From: Phoronis australis
Taxonomy: Eukaryota > Phoronida > Phoronidae
Length of the DNA: 64,000 nucleotides
Assembly (NCBI GenBank): GCA_002633005.1
Contig: NMRA01000065.1
Span: forward strand, 611,066 to 675,065
Direction of reading: 5' to 3'
In this document: in pieces, positions 32,401 through 42,094 of the stretch
Layout: the number at the start of each line of letters is the position of its first letter
Numbering within the stretch: position 1 is the first letter of the stretch
The notes under the pieces: model-generated
Seen by the model: the letters and a program-made list of their open reading frames with translations, nothing else
Told to the model about the DNA's origin: nothing
Databases searched by the model: none
Position numbers and translations under genes: made by a program

Positions 32401-35400
32401 GCTGTTCTCACGAACAATACTGATATTTCCAAAATGAATCCAGTCTGACAAAAAACAACGGACATTATCAAATTTGTGCAGTACAATGCCACACAGGACG
32501 TGGCTAGTACTGAAAATCCTAGAAGACACGTGTCATGTGACAACTGATGTTGCAGAGGCAGGTTCTCTATCTCTCAAGACAACTTCAACTTGCAACAAAC
32601 CAACAATTAGAGGCAGCACAAAACTCGAGACCATCCCATACATTTGTAACTTAGTCAAAATTTGACGTTGATTGACTGTGCGTAGTGTACGTACCCCCCA
32701 ACCAGTACCATTTTTTACTGTTTACAAGTGGAACACTTGGCCTAGCATTGCCTTAACTGTTTTGACCAACTGGTGAATGTATTGAAAACTAGGCAAATAG
32801 CACCAATAAAGTTTTTGAAAAAGTAGTTACTTGTCATTTTCTTTTTGTATGAATCATATTGCAAGAGAAGGAAGTTCTCATTATACTGTGTTAAGATATG
32901 CAATATATCATCATCTAGAACAACTTGATCAACACGGTAATAACTTTTCTTATTTTAGTATGTGATACTTCTTCACTTTAATCAAAATCTTATTAAATTA
33001 ACAGCTACCTTATGAATTTTTGCATGGTAGAAGTAGGTTGTGACCACAAGCTGTACATGTAGTCTACATATCCTTTTATACAACTGCGATGCATTAGGCC
33101 GTATAATTTTATTCGATGGTTCTTGTGCAAAAATATTTTAGATTACAAACCTGAAATGATGGTACTTGAAAATAATCCAGCTTTTACAGTTATATGACGC
33201 CCTTCATCGGCGGATTTAGGGGGGGGGGCAGGGGGCTGGGCCCCCCTGGGTGATGCAAGCAAAATTAAACAGCAACAGCGTGAAGCGTGCGGAAATATGG
33301 AGTTGTTTACCAACTAGGAATGGCAGCGGACGAGGAAGAGGGGGGGGCTCAGGCAGAATCGTGTTGGGTTTTTTAGTCCTCCGATAGATTTTCGGGCGAC
33401 TGAGCATACCATCGCGCTTTGCCCAATTCTCCGAGGCAACATGTTGCCCCCCCTTATAGTATCCTAGATCCGCCACTGACCTTCATTTTTCACCAAAAGC
33501 GGCCACCCAATATGGACCTTGATTGTGATTTGGCCGTGACGAATACCGGCGCAGTCTCTGCAACACGCGTACTGTGCAATCTTTACTTCACGGCAGTCAA
33601 TCCATATACCTTTGATACTGATATATTTCTGAACCTTAACGTTAGTATTTCAACACGAATCACGTAAAGGTAAAACAAAATAGTGCCCCTGCTTACAGTC
33701 TAACTGGTATTATAGCATGCCAGGCACACAACACGTATAACCTCCCTGTGGCCGGTTCGCCCCCACGCTTGCCGACGTACTAGTTTACCGGCTTAACCAC
33801 AATGCAACATTCTGACCCATTTCCAATATGGCGGCGTTGCAACTCCGCTATTACATGTAGGTACATGTAAGGTAATGAAAGCTTCAGAAACAACAACGTT
33901 CTGGGAGAGTTTACGTGTACCGGTACTTCATGAAAGCTGTATAAACCTGAATTATTGTATCAGCACAAGGTTTACTAGCCGGGCACAATGCGTACAAGTC
34001 GTCTGACTCAACGCGAAATAATTTTTCAACTGTCATTGATTTTTTCACGTTTGCAATATTTGTATGCCAAGTATAGAAACTGTTTGCTTACTTCAATCGA
34101 CTTCAAATCATGGAGAATCGTTCGGGTGTTTGCAGATTTTCGATGTTAGTCAACGCACCTATTGGCAATTTAAAATATTGTTTTTGCAACAACGCGTGCG
34201 TAAGCTGACAGGAAAATCTGCAATTGTTTTGCCACAGAAACCTGCTTCAGATTCCTGATTTACCTCCCGAGATATCGGCCGTCAAAGTGAGTAAAAATTT
34301 GGGATATTGCTTATCATCTATGCCAGTCTTTTAAGAGTAATCCAAACATGTAAGTCACGCGTGAAAAAAACGTATTCGATACGTGGAAACGCCTTGATTG
34401 CATTTACATTTCTTAAAAAATTTTCTCAAAGCCAAATTTACACCTATGTGGAAAAACAGTGGTCACGTGATGACGAATTCTTGACACTTCAAGAACTGAG
34501 AGAAAATCAACTTTCCAGTATCGTGGATTCAAGAAAATGCATTCTCTAGCAATAGACTTTCGAAATTTGTGATGAAACGTGAGTGATCTTCACATGGGCT
34601 GACGATTACCTTCACTTTCATTTGGGTTAACAACAAGTCACATAAAATGTAGATTAGCACCGTGCTCCAGTTCTCCTCGGGATTCGAACAAGTGCATGTC
34701 CCCAACGTTCCCATGCTACAACAGTTTTCAAACTCAAATGAACCCCGTCAAAATTTGCCAAATTTTTGACGCACAAAACCGCGGCTAAATATTCACTTCT
34801 TTTCCACTTAGACATTTCCGTTCCGGCAAACTCTTGAAAAAACTCGACGGGTGTGACTCCACGCACTCGAAATAGCGACGACTTGTCATGCAAATTCTTC
34901 GCAAATAAACAATTGGCCGCGATGTGCAATAACGACAGTTCAAACTGACAAGACCGACATTTTCGTAACCTCAAATGTCCCCTAATTGTCTACGCATGCG
35001 CGAACTTTAGTCATGCCATTCCTCTTGATCCGACAGTTTGAAATTCTCATGACTTGCCGTATACTTACATATCAACCATATTTTGCTCTAGCATCTAGCC
35101 ATAGCTATTTTAGTAATCAAAACCTAACAAACCATATCACTGACGAAAACGAGTCAAAATATGGTCAAGTGTCAAAATGCATTGAATGTACCTTTACCTA
35201 TTAGAGACTCTGTACATCTAGTAACCGAGAGTGTTGTTATACTCCTTGGTATTACTCATTTGTCCCTGTCGAGCAAGGCTCATGATATGAAATTATTTCG
35301 ACAAAAGAGATTGCCAGTAAAAGCCAAAGCGAAAGCTCGAAAACGTTATTATGAATATCAGCAAAAAAACGTATGAATTATCATTTTGGCGCTACGCCGT

Positions 35401-37632
35401 AACACTACAGAAACGGCTCAAAAATACGTAGCAAATAGGTAATTCCCATATTGGCTGACGTGCATGCGTATTGTATATCTTAAGTCCGCAACCTTCCCCT
35501 CCGAGCCCAGTAGAACTTTGAGGGTGGAAACGAACTCTTACCACCGGCGCGCACCCTTTCCGCACACACACTGCAAAAACTCTTACCACGCACAGAAATC
35601 TTGGAACTCCACCCACACTCAGACACTTACCGCTTTTTTACCATTTGAGAAATTTAGCAAGGCCTACAGAGGCCCAAAAACAACACATAGAATTTGGGTC
35701 GCGCGCTTCAGTCAGTTTCATTAAAAGTCCCTGCATACTAATATGTGGGAAATCAATTCTTACCATCGATGCACACCCTTACCATACAGGGCAAAAACTC
35801 TACCACGCACAAAAATTCCGGCGAAACCTAGCTGAACTCCATCCGCATTTAGGCACACACAAGTTTAGGGAAAGTGGCTGAAAATACAACACATAGAAAC
35901 CGGCCATGCTCATGATCTCACGTGACCAATAGTTAAGTCTGAACAGTCTGTCCCGACCAGGGCTCGAAACCAGGACTTTTTGCTAACCACAGAAACACTA
36001 TAGGTCCCGACCTCCCCCCATTCGGTGCTATGCGCATCTACAATCGTGCTTTGAGCAAATGTTTACTGACAAAATGTTGGGCCACCCTTGTGATATCCTA
36101 GATCCGCCACTGGTATAGGGGCGACATTTCATAGAAAGCATCTAACCCAAACTTGACAGTGCATATACAAGTATATATGAACACAGTTATATGCATTTGT
36201 GTGCTCTGCCATGCTTCGCGGCTGCGAAAACTTGTTTGAAACTTGACTTTGATTTAAACAAAAACCCTTTCAAACCCATCAAAGTAACAGTCCGAGGCTG
36301 AATGCTCTCGGATCATAATGTCACTGTTGTAAAGACCCAGTTTGAAATTCGTAATTATTTGCTATTTTTAGGAGTAACACAATCACCCGCCCCCGCAGTC
36401 CTGGATACGTCCGTTATCGTTGCCGCTGTTCTCTCAGGAGTGTCAGCTCTAGTCATCATAGCAGGAGCAGTCATTATTATCGTCTTCCTGTACAAGCGCC
36501 ATACAAAAAGGTATAACGAGGGATTCGCGAATCAGGTCAAAACCTGTATGTAATGTGCAACCATTGCCGTAATCAACGTGTAGGTAGGCCAGACAGAGTA
36601 CTCCCAGGGTATCATTTGGTAAAGGAATCGTATCCAGTAGTGATGACAGTTTTGCGCCCAATAAGATATGTATATAGCTCATTGTTTGCTCCTTGTTTTG
36701 CAATCCTTGCAACACATACCACTTCAACTTTACTGGTGATCTGGAAGAATAACGTCGATGTTAAAAGCCGTCGCCACTGGCCGATATAGGGTGTACATAG
36801 GAGGGTCAAACACAATGACCAAAGGCAAACTTTTGCGAGAGCCTACCGGTATGTCGTTGCTGTTATTTTTTCCAGCTACCCCTCCCCCTTCCCCATAATC
36901 CGCCTGTGCACTCGCATGAATGTTCGCAACGCAAATATCCTATTAGTAGTGGTACTCATGAACTTACTTTTATAAATTACCTTTTTTCTTTTATACAGAA
37001 AAGACTTGTACTACAAGTCCGACAAAGCCAAGGAAGTTCAAGCGCCAAGTGGATACGATGTGCCAACAAGTAACTTTGACAACAGTGGACGAGCTATTAC
37101 AAAGAACGAAAGGGGCAATCGAGACTCTTCGGAAGCGTTCGGCCATGATACTAGAAACTACAGTGTTCACGGTCGTGGCGAGCATCCATTTCAAAGACGA
37201 GACCACACTTCAGAAATTACGTTCCGAAACGCTTACACGGAAGACTACAGGCCTTTTACAGTCCAGACAGCGTTTCTTGACACTGCTGATCATGCGCCTC
37301 GATTCGATTGGCCAGAAATACGCGGGAACATGGTTCGACCAATAGCTCCATTTATGCCAGTAGGAGATCAACGTCATAATTATAGCAGATACCAACCAGG
37401 AATTACGTGGGAAAACAGGCAATTAAAAGGAGAACCCCGCACATCGCACCTACAGAATAATTCAGAAAGCGATTTTTCTGTAGGCGGGGACAGAATTCGT
37501 GATTCAAGCGAAGGTAATGATGATGTTTTCTACGCTCGTTCATATAAAGAGCAACGTCCTGCGGTTGATGAGAAAGGCTACATTCTCAGAGAGCTAACTA
37601 TTTTGGGAGCTCCACGCGGAGCTTGCTTCTGA
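29387..37632 (+). CDS. Four-exon gene: signal peptide, minimal ectodomain, TM helix, long tail; 281 aa, unrecognised
   Basis: Exons 29387-29431, 30094-30121 (28 nt), 36372-36510 and 36999-37632. Donors are gtaacg, gtgagt and gtataa. Phases 0, 1 and 2 agree and total 846 nt. Exons 1-2 encode a signal peptide (MSNWYCRATVFLSLQ then IPLLLPATEG). About 15 residues later comes a TM helix (SALVIIAGAVIIIVFL) and a YKRHTKR stop-transfer. The tail of about 220 residues is hydrophilic with Tyr motifs: YDVP (Crk-type SH2 consensus), NYSV, DYRPF, RYQPG and GYILREL. The layout resembles transmembrane adaptor proteins, but I recognise no family. Phase-1 boundaries around the 6.2-kb intron would also allow unseen ectodomain exons (phase 1-1), so the short ectodomain may be incomplete. 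AATAAA follows at 38002. Confidence 0.66.
29783..29851 (+). mobile_element. Short palindromic MITE, decayed third copy
   Basis: gcatgggtggggcagtactg to gtgcaccgcccaa, the same layout as 28781-28928, within intron 1 of the 281-aa protein gene. Confidence 0.65.
30094..30121 (+). CDS. 281-aa membrane protein gene, exon 2 (28-nt microexon)
   Basis: Acceptor aaatttcag and donor gtgagt flank 28 nt encoding IPLLLPATE plus one base. It completes the hydrophobic signal peptide. Confidence 0.6.
31539..32697 (+). repeat. Array of GTAGTGTACGTACCCC motifs
   Basis: Copies start at 31539, 31692, 31713, 31872, 32028 (one change), 32047, 32149, 32317, 32336 (degraded 3' end) and 32682. All share the orientation and the palindrome gtacgtac. 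Spacing alternates between close pairs (19-21 bp) and gaps of about 100-350 bp. Confidence 0.9.
33208..33478. mobile_element. MITE, CAGTGGCGGATCTAGG family, nested in the 2.6-kb element
   Basis: Left end cggcggatttaggggggg and right end cctagatccgccactga are inverted repeats. Flanks gcccttcat and gaccttcat form a near-identical direct repeat. The related copy at 46850-46920 has uninterrupted caaccttcatttttcacc, so it shows the empty site. Confidence 0.82.
33537..34650. other. Intron 2 of the 281-aa protein gene, no supported feature
   Basis: Open frames at 34064 and 34307 are short and unrecognised. Confidence 0.45.
34654..34974 (-). other. Open frame with CxxC motif, possibly zinc-finger-associated, low support
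   Basis: Minus-strand frame of about 106 codons with KCRSCQFEL, then LFRVRGVTPVEFFQEFAG and VLCVKNLANF. The Cys pair, the central LF..G...EF and the late Cys loosely recall ZAD-type domains, but the expected second Cys of the last pair is missing and no ATG starts the frame. An NRF1-like tacgcatgcgcg lies about 20 nt upstream. It may be a first exon or chance. Confidence 0.22.
35480..35880 (+). repeat. Two degenerate tandem copies, period about 220 bp
   Basis: Segments beginning near 35524 and 35742 share gaaa(c)naa(c/t)tcttacca, caaaaactc, taccacgcacaaaaatt-like and ctccatcc(g/a)ca runs. No coding sense. Confidence 0.5.
35925..36112 (-). mobile_element. MITE/SINE-like composite, reverse orientation
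   Basis: Read in reverse it begins cagtggcggatctaggatat and matches 22379-22500 for about 110 bp. It then runs into a tRNA-like stretch (ctgtggttagca, then a B-box-like ggtttcgagccctgg). Confidence 0.55.
36372..36510 (+). CDS. 281-aa membrane protein gene, exon 3 (transmembrane exon)
   Basis: Acceptor atttttag, 139 nt, donor gtataa. Encodes VTQSPAPAVLDTSVIV and the transmembrane helix, ending in KRHTK plus two bases. Confidence 0.7.
36999..37632 (+). CDS. 281-aa membrane protein gene, exon 4 (cytosolic tail)
   Basis: Acceptor ttatacag, 634 nt to TGA. Open for 211 codons in the phase set by exon 3. Rich in charged residues and containing YDVP and several other Tyr motifs. Ends GAPRGACF. Confidence 0.7.
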
Positions 37633-38001
37633 GACAATTTGAGCACAACGTGGCGGACCCCCTGGCGTGGTGAAATCCAACGCCCAACGAAACAATTGAC
37701 AATCTTCAGCGTTGTAGGACCAAGATGGCGTCTTTCGCTTCACACAATTTCTAAATCTGGTGTACCCGACGTTGTTCTGAGAACGCTGTAACACCTGAAA
37801 ATGGACGGAGAAATGACCGACTAAAAAGCCTCGCCAATATAAATAAGTTGGAGATTGCTTAGACAGAATAGAAGATTTTAGACGCGGTGTTGCAAATAGG
37901 CTTAGTGATGAAGACACAGATGTGTTGGCTGGTGCGAAAAGGATCGCATTAAATAACAAAAAAGAATGCTGTCAATGAGAACGCCTTTGTTGACCGGAAG
38001 A

Positions 38002-38007
38002 AATAAA
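38002..38007 (+). terminator. Putative poly(A) signal of the 281-aa membrane protein gene
   Basis: AATAAA about 370 nt after the TGA. Confidence 0.45.
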
Positions 38008-38520
38008 ACGGCCAGGGAAGACTGACAGAAAGGGGCAATATTCAACCAAATCCATAGCAGATCCACCAACCACGATATTCATCTGGATGAAGTTAAAACA
38101 ATATTCGGAAAACGTTGTTTTCAATATAGAACTGATGGAGAGATCTTAATCCTCAAACAAAACTTTATAAAGCGTTCACGCTTTTTATTTAGTATCAATG
38201 AAAGGCACAATGATATTCTTACAGTTTCCCTATCATCTTTAGTTATTTCAAAATTTCTTGCATTTCCCATTAATATATATGTATACTAGATTTATCTTAA
38301 AAAGCTTGGGCCCTATTGGAAAACACCACCACCAGCACCCCCACCACCTTATAAGACAGGCAGAGTTGATATGGGCGAAACGTAATTTCTTTCATTCACG
38401 AACATTTTGAGACGTTAGACATTTTCGTGTGAAATGTTTGATTCTCATCGCACAACCTTGACATTTAGGCCGCATAGAATTTACGGAAAACGCAGGAAAT
38501 TTACACTACAAGAGCGCAGC

Positions 38521-38834
38521 AGGGGCGGATCAAGGATTTTGAGTTAGGGGGGGCTAGGGCACCAGAATTTCGACTGATGCGCGCGCCCAGCCTAAATTGA
38601 GGGGATGCAGGGGTCTCGAAGTTTGGATTTGCGGACCTGTTGACTAAAAAAAAGGTAAACGAGGTTTGTTCAGGGCCTATGCATTGTTTATTCACTTTAT
38701 TCACCCCCGAGCCCCCTTGGTTGTTGCGCGCATATGCTAGTCAGGATTTCGCATCCGAACTCCCAAATGGTATCTGGTAGAAATTTAGGGGGGGCATAGA
38801 CCCCTTCGCCCCCCCCCCCTAAATCCACCATTGC
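38521..38834 (+). mobile_element. MITE nested in another MITE
   Basis: Outer element: left ggcggatcaaggattttgag and right cccctaaatccaccattg. At about 38577-38731 it holds a segment of the CATGCGCGCACCC family (gatgcgcgcgcccagccta ... ttgcgcgcatatgc). The outer element without the insert appears at 60484-60640. Confidence 0.65.
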
Positions 38835-39394
38835 GAAGGGTGATGTCCCGTCAATTTCTTTATCGACACTCTAGAGACAAACCATTTTTCTTTATGTCAC
38901 CGCTATTTCGAAAAATCACTTGTCTACATGTGACGCAATGTTATGTTGTGTAAGTTTATCATATTGTGGGAAAATACGATTTTATTTTGCATTACAGCAC
39001 TTTAAATTATAGCGCTCAAATACCCCGCCAGGATTCACGTACGTGTATCAGTTTGTTGACAAATGCAAATATGTTAACTGCATTTTCCAAAGAGATCGGT
39101 ATAAAGCCATGTTTAAGGTTAAAAGTTTATAACATCGGCTTCATGGTATTCATTCCTCATTGATAACCTTTGATTTCCGTTATCAACGAATTAGAACATC
39201 GAAGCCATCACAGACACAAACAACAGAAACGCGTAGCGTTGAAATGCGCCCACGACATCACCGCAAACGCTGCATTTATAAGGGGGTTTTTGTATCGCCA
39301 AAATGGCCATTAGATGGCATAGAATGCGTCAAGCCCATCCGAATTGAGACTGTGGCGCCGTCTTTGTAATACACAACTGCTTGCCAAAAATCAT

Positions 39395-39500
39395 GAAAAT
39401 AATTCAAGGAACTCCTAAGATATTGATGAAAACGTAACAAAACAATTGACACTCAGGGGCACAGCTATACTCCATTGATTTGAAACTCATCGACATCTGT
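39395..39500 (+). repeat. Single unit related to the 41.1-41.9 kb tandem repeat
   Basis: Shares atcatgaaaataattcaagg, aactcctaagatattga and cactcaggggcacag with the units at 41345 and 41720. Confidence 0.55.
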
Positions 39501-39637
39501 TGCCATCTCTGTAGAGGCCAATCTGCTTAATAGCGGATTTGCAGCGACGCCATATTGAAATTAGGTTAAAATGGTGCATTGTGGGTGCTGTGGTCAGGAT
39601 TCCGAAAGCGGCCATAGTAACAAGCATAATACGCGGT

Positions 39638-41028
39638 ATGAGCGCGAAGAAAACTTACGGCGGATACACTTGTGTTCCTGGCTGCTTCAAAAACAACAAG
39701 ACAGATAAAAATCTGAGTTTTTATGTGTTCCCTGCAAACCAAGAACTTCGTGAAAAATGGATAAACAACATTAGGAGAGCTGGGAGTAAGGGGAGATTTA
39801 GCGCATTCAAACCAACGCAGGGCTATCTAGTAGGCAACACGTAGCCCCTCGGTTGGCCATATAGGGGCTACAATACTCCCATTCGCTTTCTGTACTCATT
39901 TCGTTACTTCAGTGTATTTTAAACGGGCCGTGACCGGATTTGGGTTACCGATTTCGAGTTTTCACCTCGTCAAAAATACATTCTACACTTAAAACTATCA
40001 TTTAAAAAAAAACGCTTACTATCATCATCGGTCCTTTCTACTTCTATACATATCTTTGATGAAGCTTAGTTGTGAGAATTAAGTTGACTTTGGCGAAGAA
40101 TTACAACTCCACTTTTTTGGTTGCCGTTAATTTTATCACCGCGTGAGCCGCGATAACCACAAAGCATGTCAACTGAATCACGTGAGTTAAGCAAAGGTTA
40201 GCGCGAGACTGAGCGAAGCGCGTGACGCTAGCGTGTGACGCTAGTGCGTGACGCTAGCACGCGACACTTGTAAAATAGCATGAGAAGGTATCGGGTGAAA
40301 CTTGTAAGATGTGTGTCCCTTGGACTTTTTATTCAACATGCGTAATTTCACTAACTTCCTCAAAATGGCACCCGGTAACTGAGAGAAACTCGAGCAAACC
40401 GCATCAGATTTTCATCGATTTGTTCAAGTTTTGCTGACTAAATTGTATCCACAGTCGTGGTATGTGTTAATTATAACTCCGTGTTCCTACATGTATGGTT
40501 CATTTAATTTTATTTGCTGTATTATGAAATGAGTAACTTTTTGTGAGGATGTACTATCGCCCCTGAATGCCTGCGGCATCCAGTGCGATGTAATTGCCTA
40601 GGGGCCATCGTGTGTGCAGCGAACATTTTCCTGGTGGAAAAAAGACGTATGAGAACAACATTCCGACGGAGTTTCCTCTTAAAATTAACGTCTCTAGCAT
40701 ATCCACAGCGAAAGCAAAGTTAAGCAACCCAAGAACTCTCAACTTGCCTGAAACCGGAGGAGATTTCGAAATCAACGCCGATAGCCCCAATACTGAACAT
40801 GACGACAGTTGTGCCCTCGGTCACACGGTCACTGATCATAGCTACGCTGTGTTTACAAACGAGAGAGAGGACTTGCTTGGTATTATAAAGCAAAAAAATG
40901 AAACATGGTTTTTAGTTTGCAAATCACTCCAAATGCACACACTATCCAGCCTGCTCAAGACATTTCTGACCACAAGCTATCCCATGAGCCTTCGCGCAGG
41001 AAGTAACTCGCACATGCGCAATGCGTAG
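39638..41028 (+). CDS. THAP-domain zinc-finger gene or relic, two exons, about 209 aa
   Basis: Exon 1 (39638 to about 39840) encodes YTCVPGCFKNNK, SFYVFPAN and REKWINNIRRAG. Exon 2 (about 40602-41028) encodes GHRVCSEHFPGGKKTY and NNIPTEFP. Together these give the full C2CH THAP pattern, with its Trp and Pro residues and the closing AVPTIF-like box. The intron falls inside the zinc finger. Donor gtagcc at 39841 with acceptor cctag at 40601 keeps phase, but that donor is weak and adds about six residues before GHRVCSEHF compared with usual THAP spacing. The original donor may be lost. The C-terminal part (about 100 residues) is unrecognised. THAP proteins are DNA-binding factors or transposase-derived. 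Expression is not shown. Confidence 0.58.
40205..40268 (+). repeat. 13-bp tandem repeat, about 4 units
   Basis: gcgtgacgctag-type units repeated with small changes inside the THAP gene intron. Confidence 0.75.
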
Positions 41029-41059
41029 TTCGTTTGCGCTGCAAATCCGCTATTTCGCA

Positions 41060-41880
41060 AAGATCCTTCGAAGGTTTAAGGAGGTACAGATGTGCACGTA
41101 AAAAGAGCAAAATTGCTCCTAGAGGGCGCCAGAATAGTTGAAAACATCTGAAATTCAACGTCAGCCGAGATCAACGCATCAGAAATACAATCGTCAATTT
41201 TCATAATGATCCCCTTGAGCGGTTTGTTAGATGGAGAGGCGGAAGTCTAAATATACTTGTCTTTAAATGGCCACCAGGTGGCGCAGAAAAAATCAAATCT
41301 GCCCGATAATGGGAAGTGGTTGTCGTGTCCTTAATAGAAACTTATTCGCCGAATTTCATGAATACATATTAATGAACTACTAAGATACAAAAACAAACGT
41401 AAAAAAATATTTTGTCACTAGGGGGTACAGTAGCATTTGGATCACTCATTACCGTTTGTCGCAAAAAACAGAATTGCCACAAGGAGGCGACACAGTAGTC
41501 GGACCCGTCCGTAAGTCAACGTCAGTGGTGGCCTTCTCATCAGGAACACATCTGTAAAAGTTTTCGTAATGACCCTTTAATTACTGTGGCAGATAGAGAG
41601 GCGGACGCCAGAAAACGGAAGGAAAATAACAAAAATGATCACAAGGTGGCGTAAAATCCTTCGAATTTGTCCGAAAATGGGATGGAATCATCGTCTTCTT
41701 ATCAAAAACCAGTACCGGTATTTGCCGAATTTCATGAAGGTCCATCAAGGAACTCCGAAGATACAGAGGCAAACGTAAAAAACTAAAAATGCCACTAGGG
41801 GGGCACAGCGGTATTCTGATCCGTCCGAAAATCGTAGTCATCTGTCTTCAGCTGCTCAAGAACCACCTGCCAAATTTCAA
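41060..41880 (+). repeat. Tandem repeat of about 370-bp period with CTCF-like motifs
   Basis: Two-plus units. For example, gccgaatttcatgaa with aagata(c)a and aaacgtaaaaaa recurs at about 41345 and 41722. Each unit has three ag(g/a)(g/t)ggc(g/a)-type motifs: near 41115, 41270 and 41414, then 41476, 41638 and 41791. The one at 41270 (ccaccaggtggcgc) fits the CTCF core consensus at every position. Confidence 0.7.
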
Positions 41881-41916
41881 TAAAATCCTGCCAGGGGTTT
41901 AAGAGATTCAGCAGCG

Positions 41917-42094
41917 GACCCGGGCGCCGTGCTGTAGTGGTAAAATGAGAGGTAAGTAGGCGCCCAAAGCCCATCGCATCACCTTGAGCACTGAACGTAA
42001 CTTACGGTGCGTATTAGGCGCTACGGTCAAATGCCAAAAGGTGGTTGGCTGCGCCTACGTGCGCATACGCCCCACTACAGCACTGCCCGGGCGA
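41917..42094. mobile_element. MITE with cccgggcg...tgctgtagtgg inverted ends
   Basis: Left gccgtgctgtagtgg and right ccactacagcactgcccggg are inverted repeats. About 178 bp, non-coding. The left end also resembles a pol III A box. Confidence 0.65.

Larger units (their letters stand above)
30943..33536. mobile_element. 2.6-kb TIR transposon carrying an iterated GTAGTGTACGTACCCC motif
   Basis: Inverted ends of about 30 bp: the left end begins cggctaagtcacaatcaagg and the right end, reversed, begins cggccaaatcacaatcaagg, both continuing to tccatatt. A possible 3-bp duplication (tga) flanks it. The body is AT-rich and has no ORF over about 80 codons, so it is non-autonomous. A 277-bp segment is tandemly duplicated (about 31791-32067 and 32068-32345). 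A 16-nt motif recurs about ten times. A later MITE inserted at 33208-33478. An internally deleted relative is at 46181-46950. Superfamily unknown. Confidence 0.82.

Noticed and set aside
31539-32697. CRISPR-like array (short repeats with spacers)
   Set aside because: The repeat is only 16 nt, spacing is irregular (19 to about 350 bp), the DNA is eukaryotic and the array sits in a TIR element.
33216-33476. 86-codon Pro-rich minus-strand frame
   Set aside because: Lies wholly inside a MITE with inverted ends. Pro codons come from C-rich runs.
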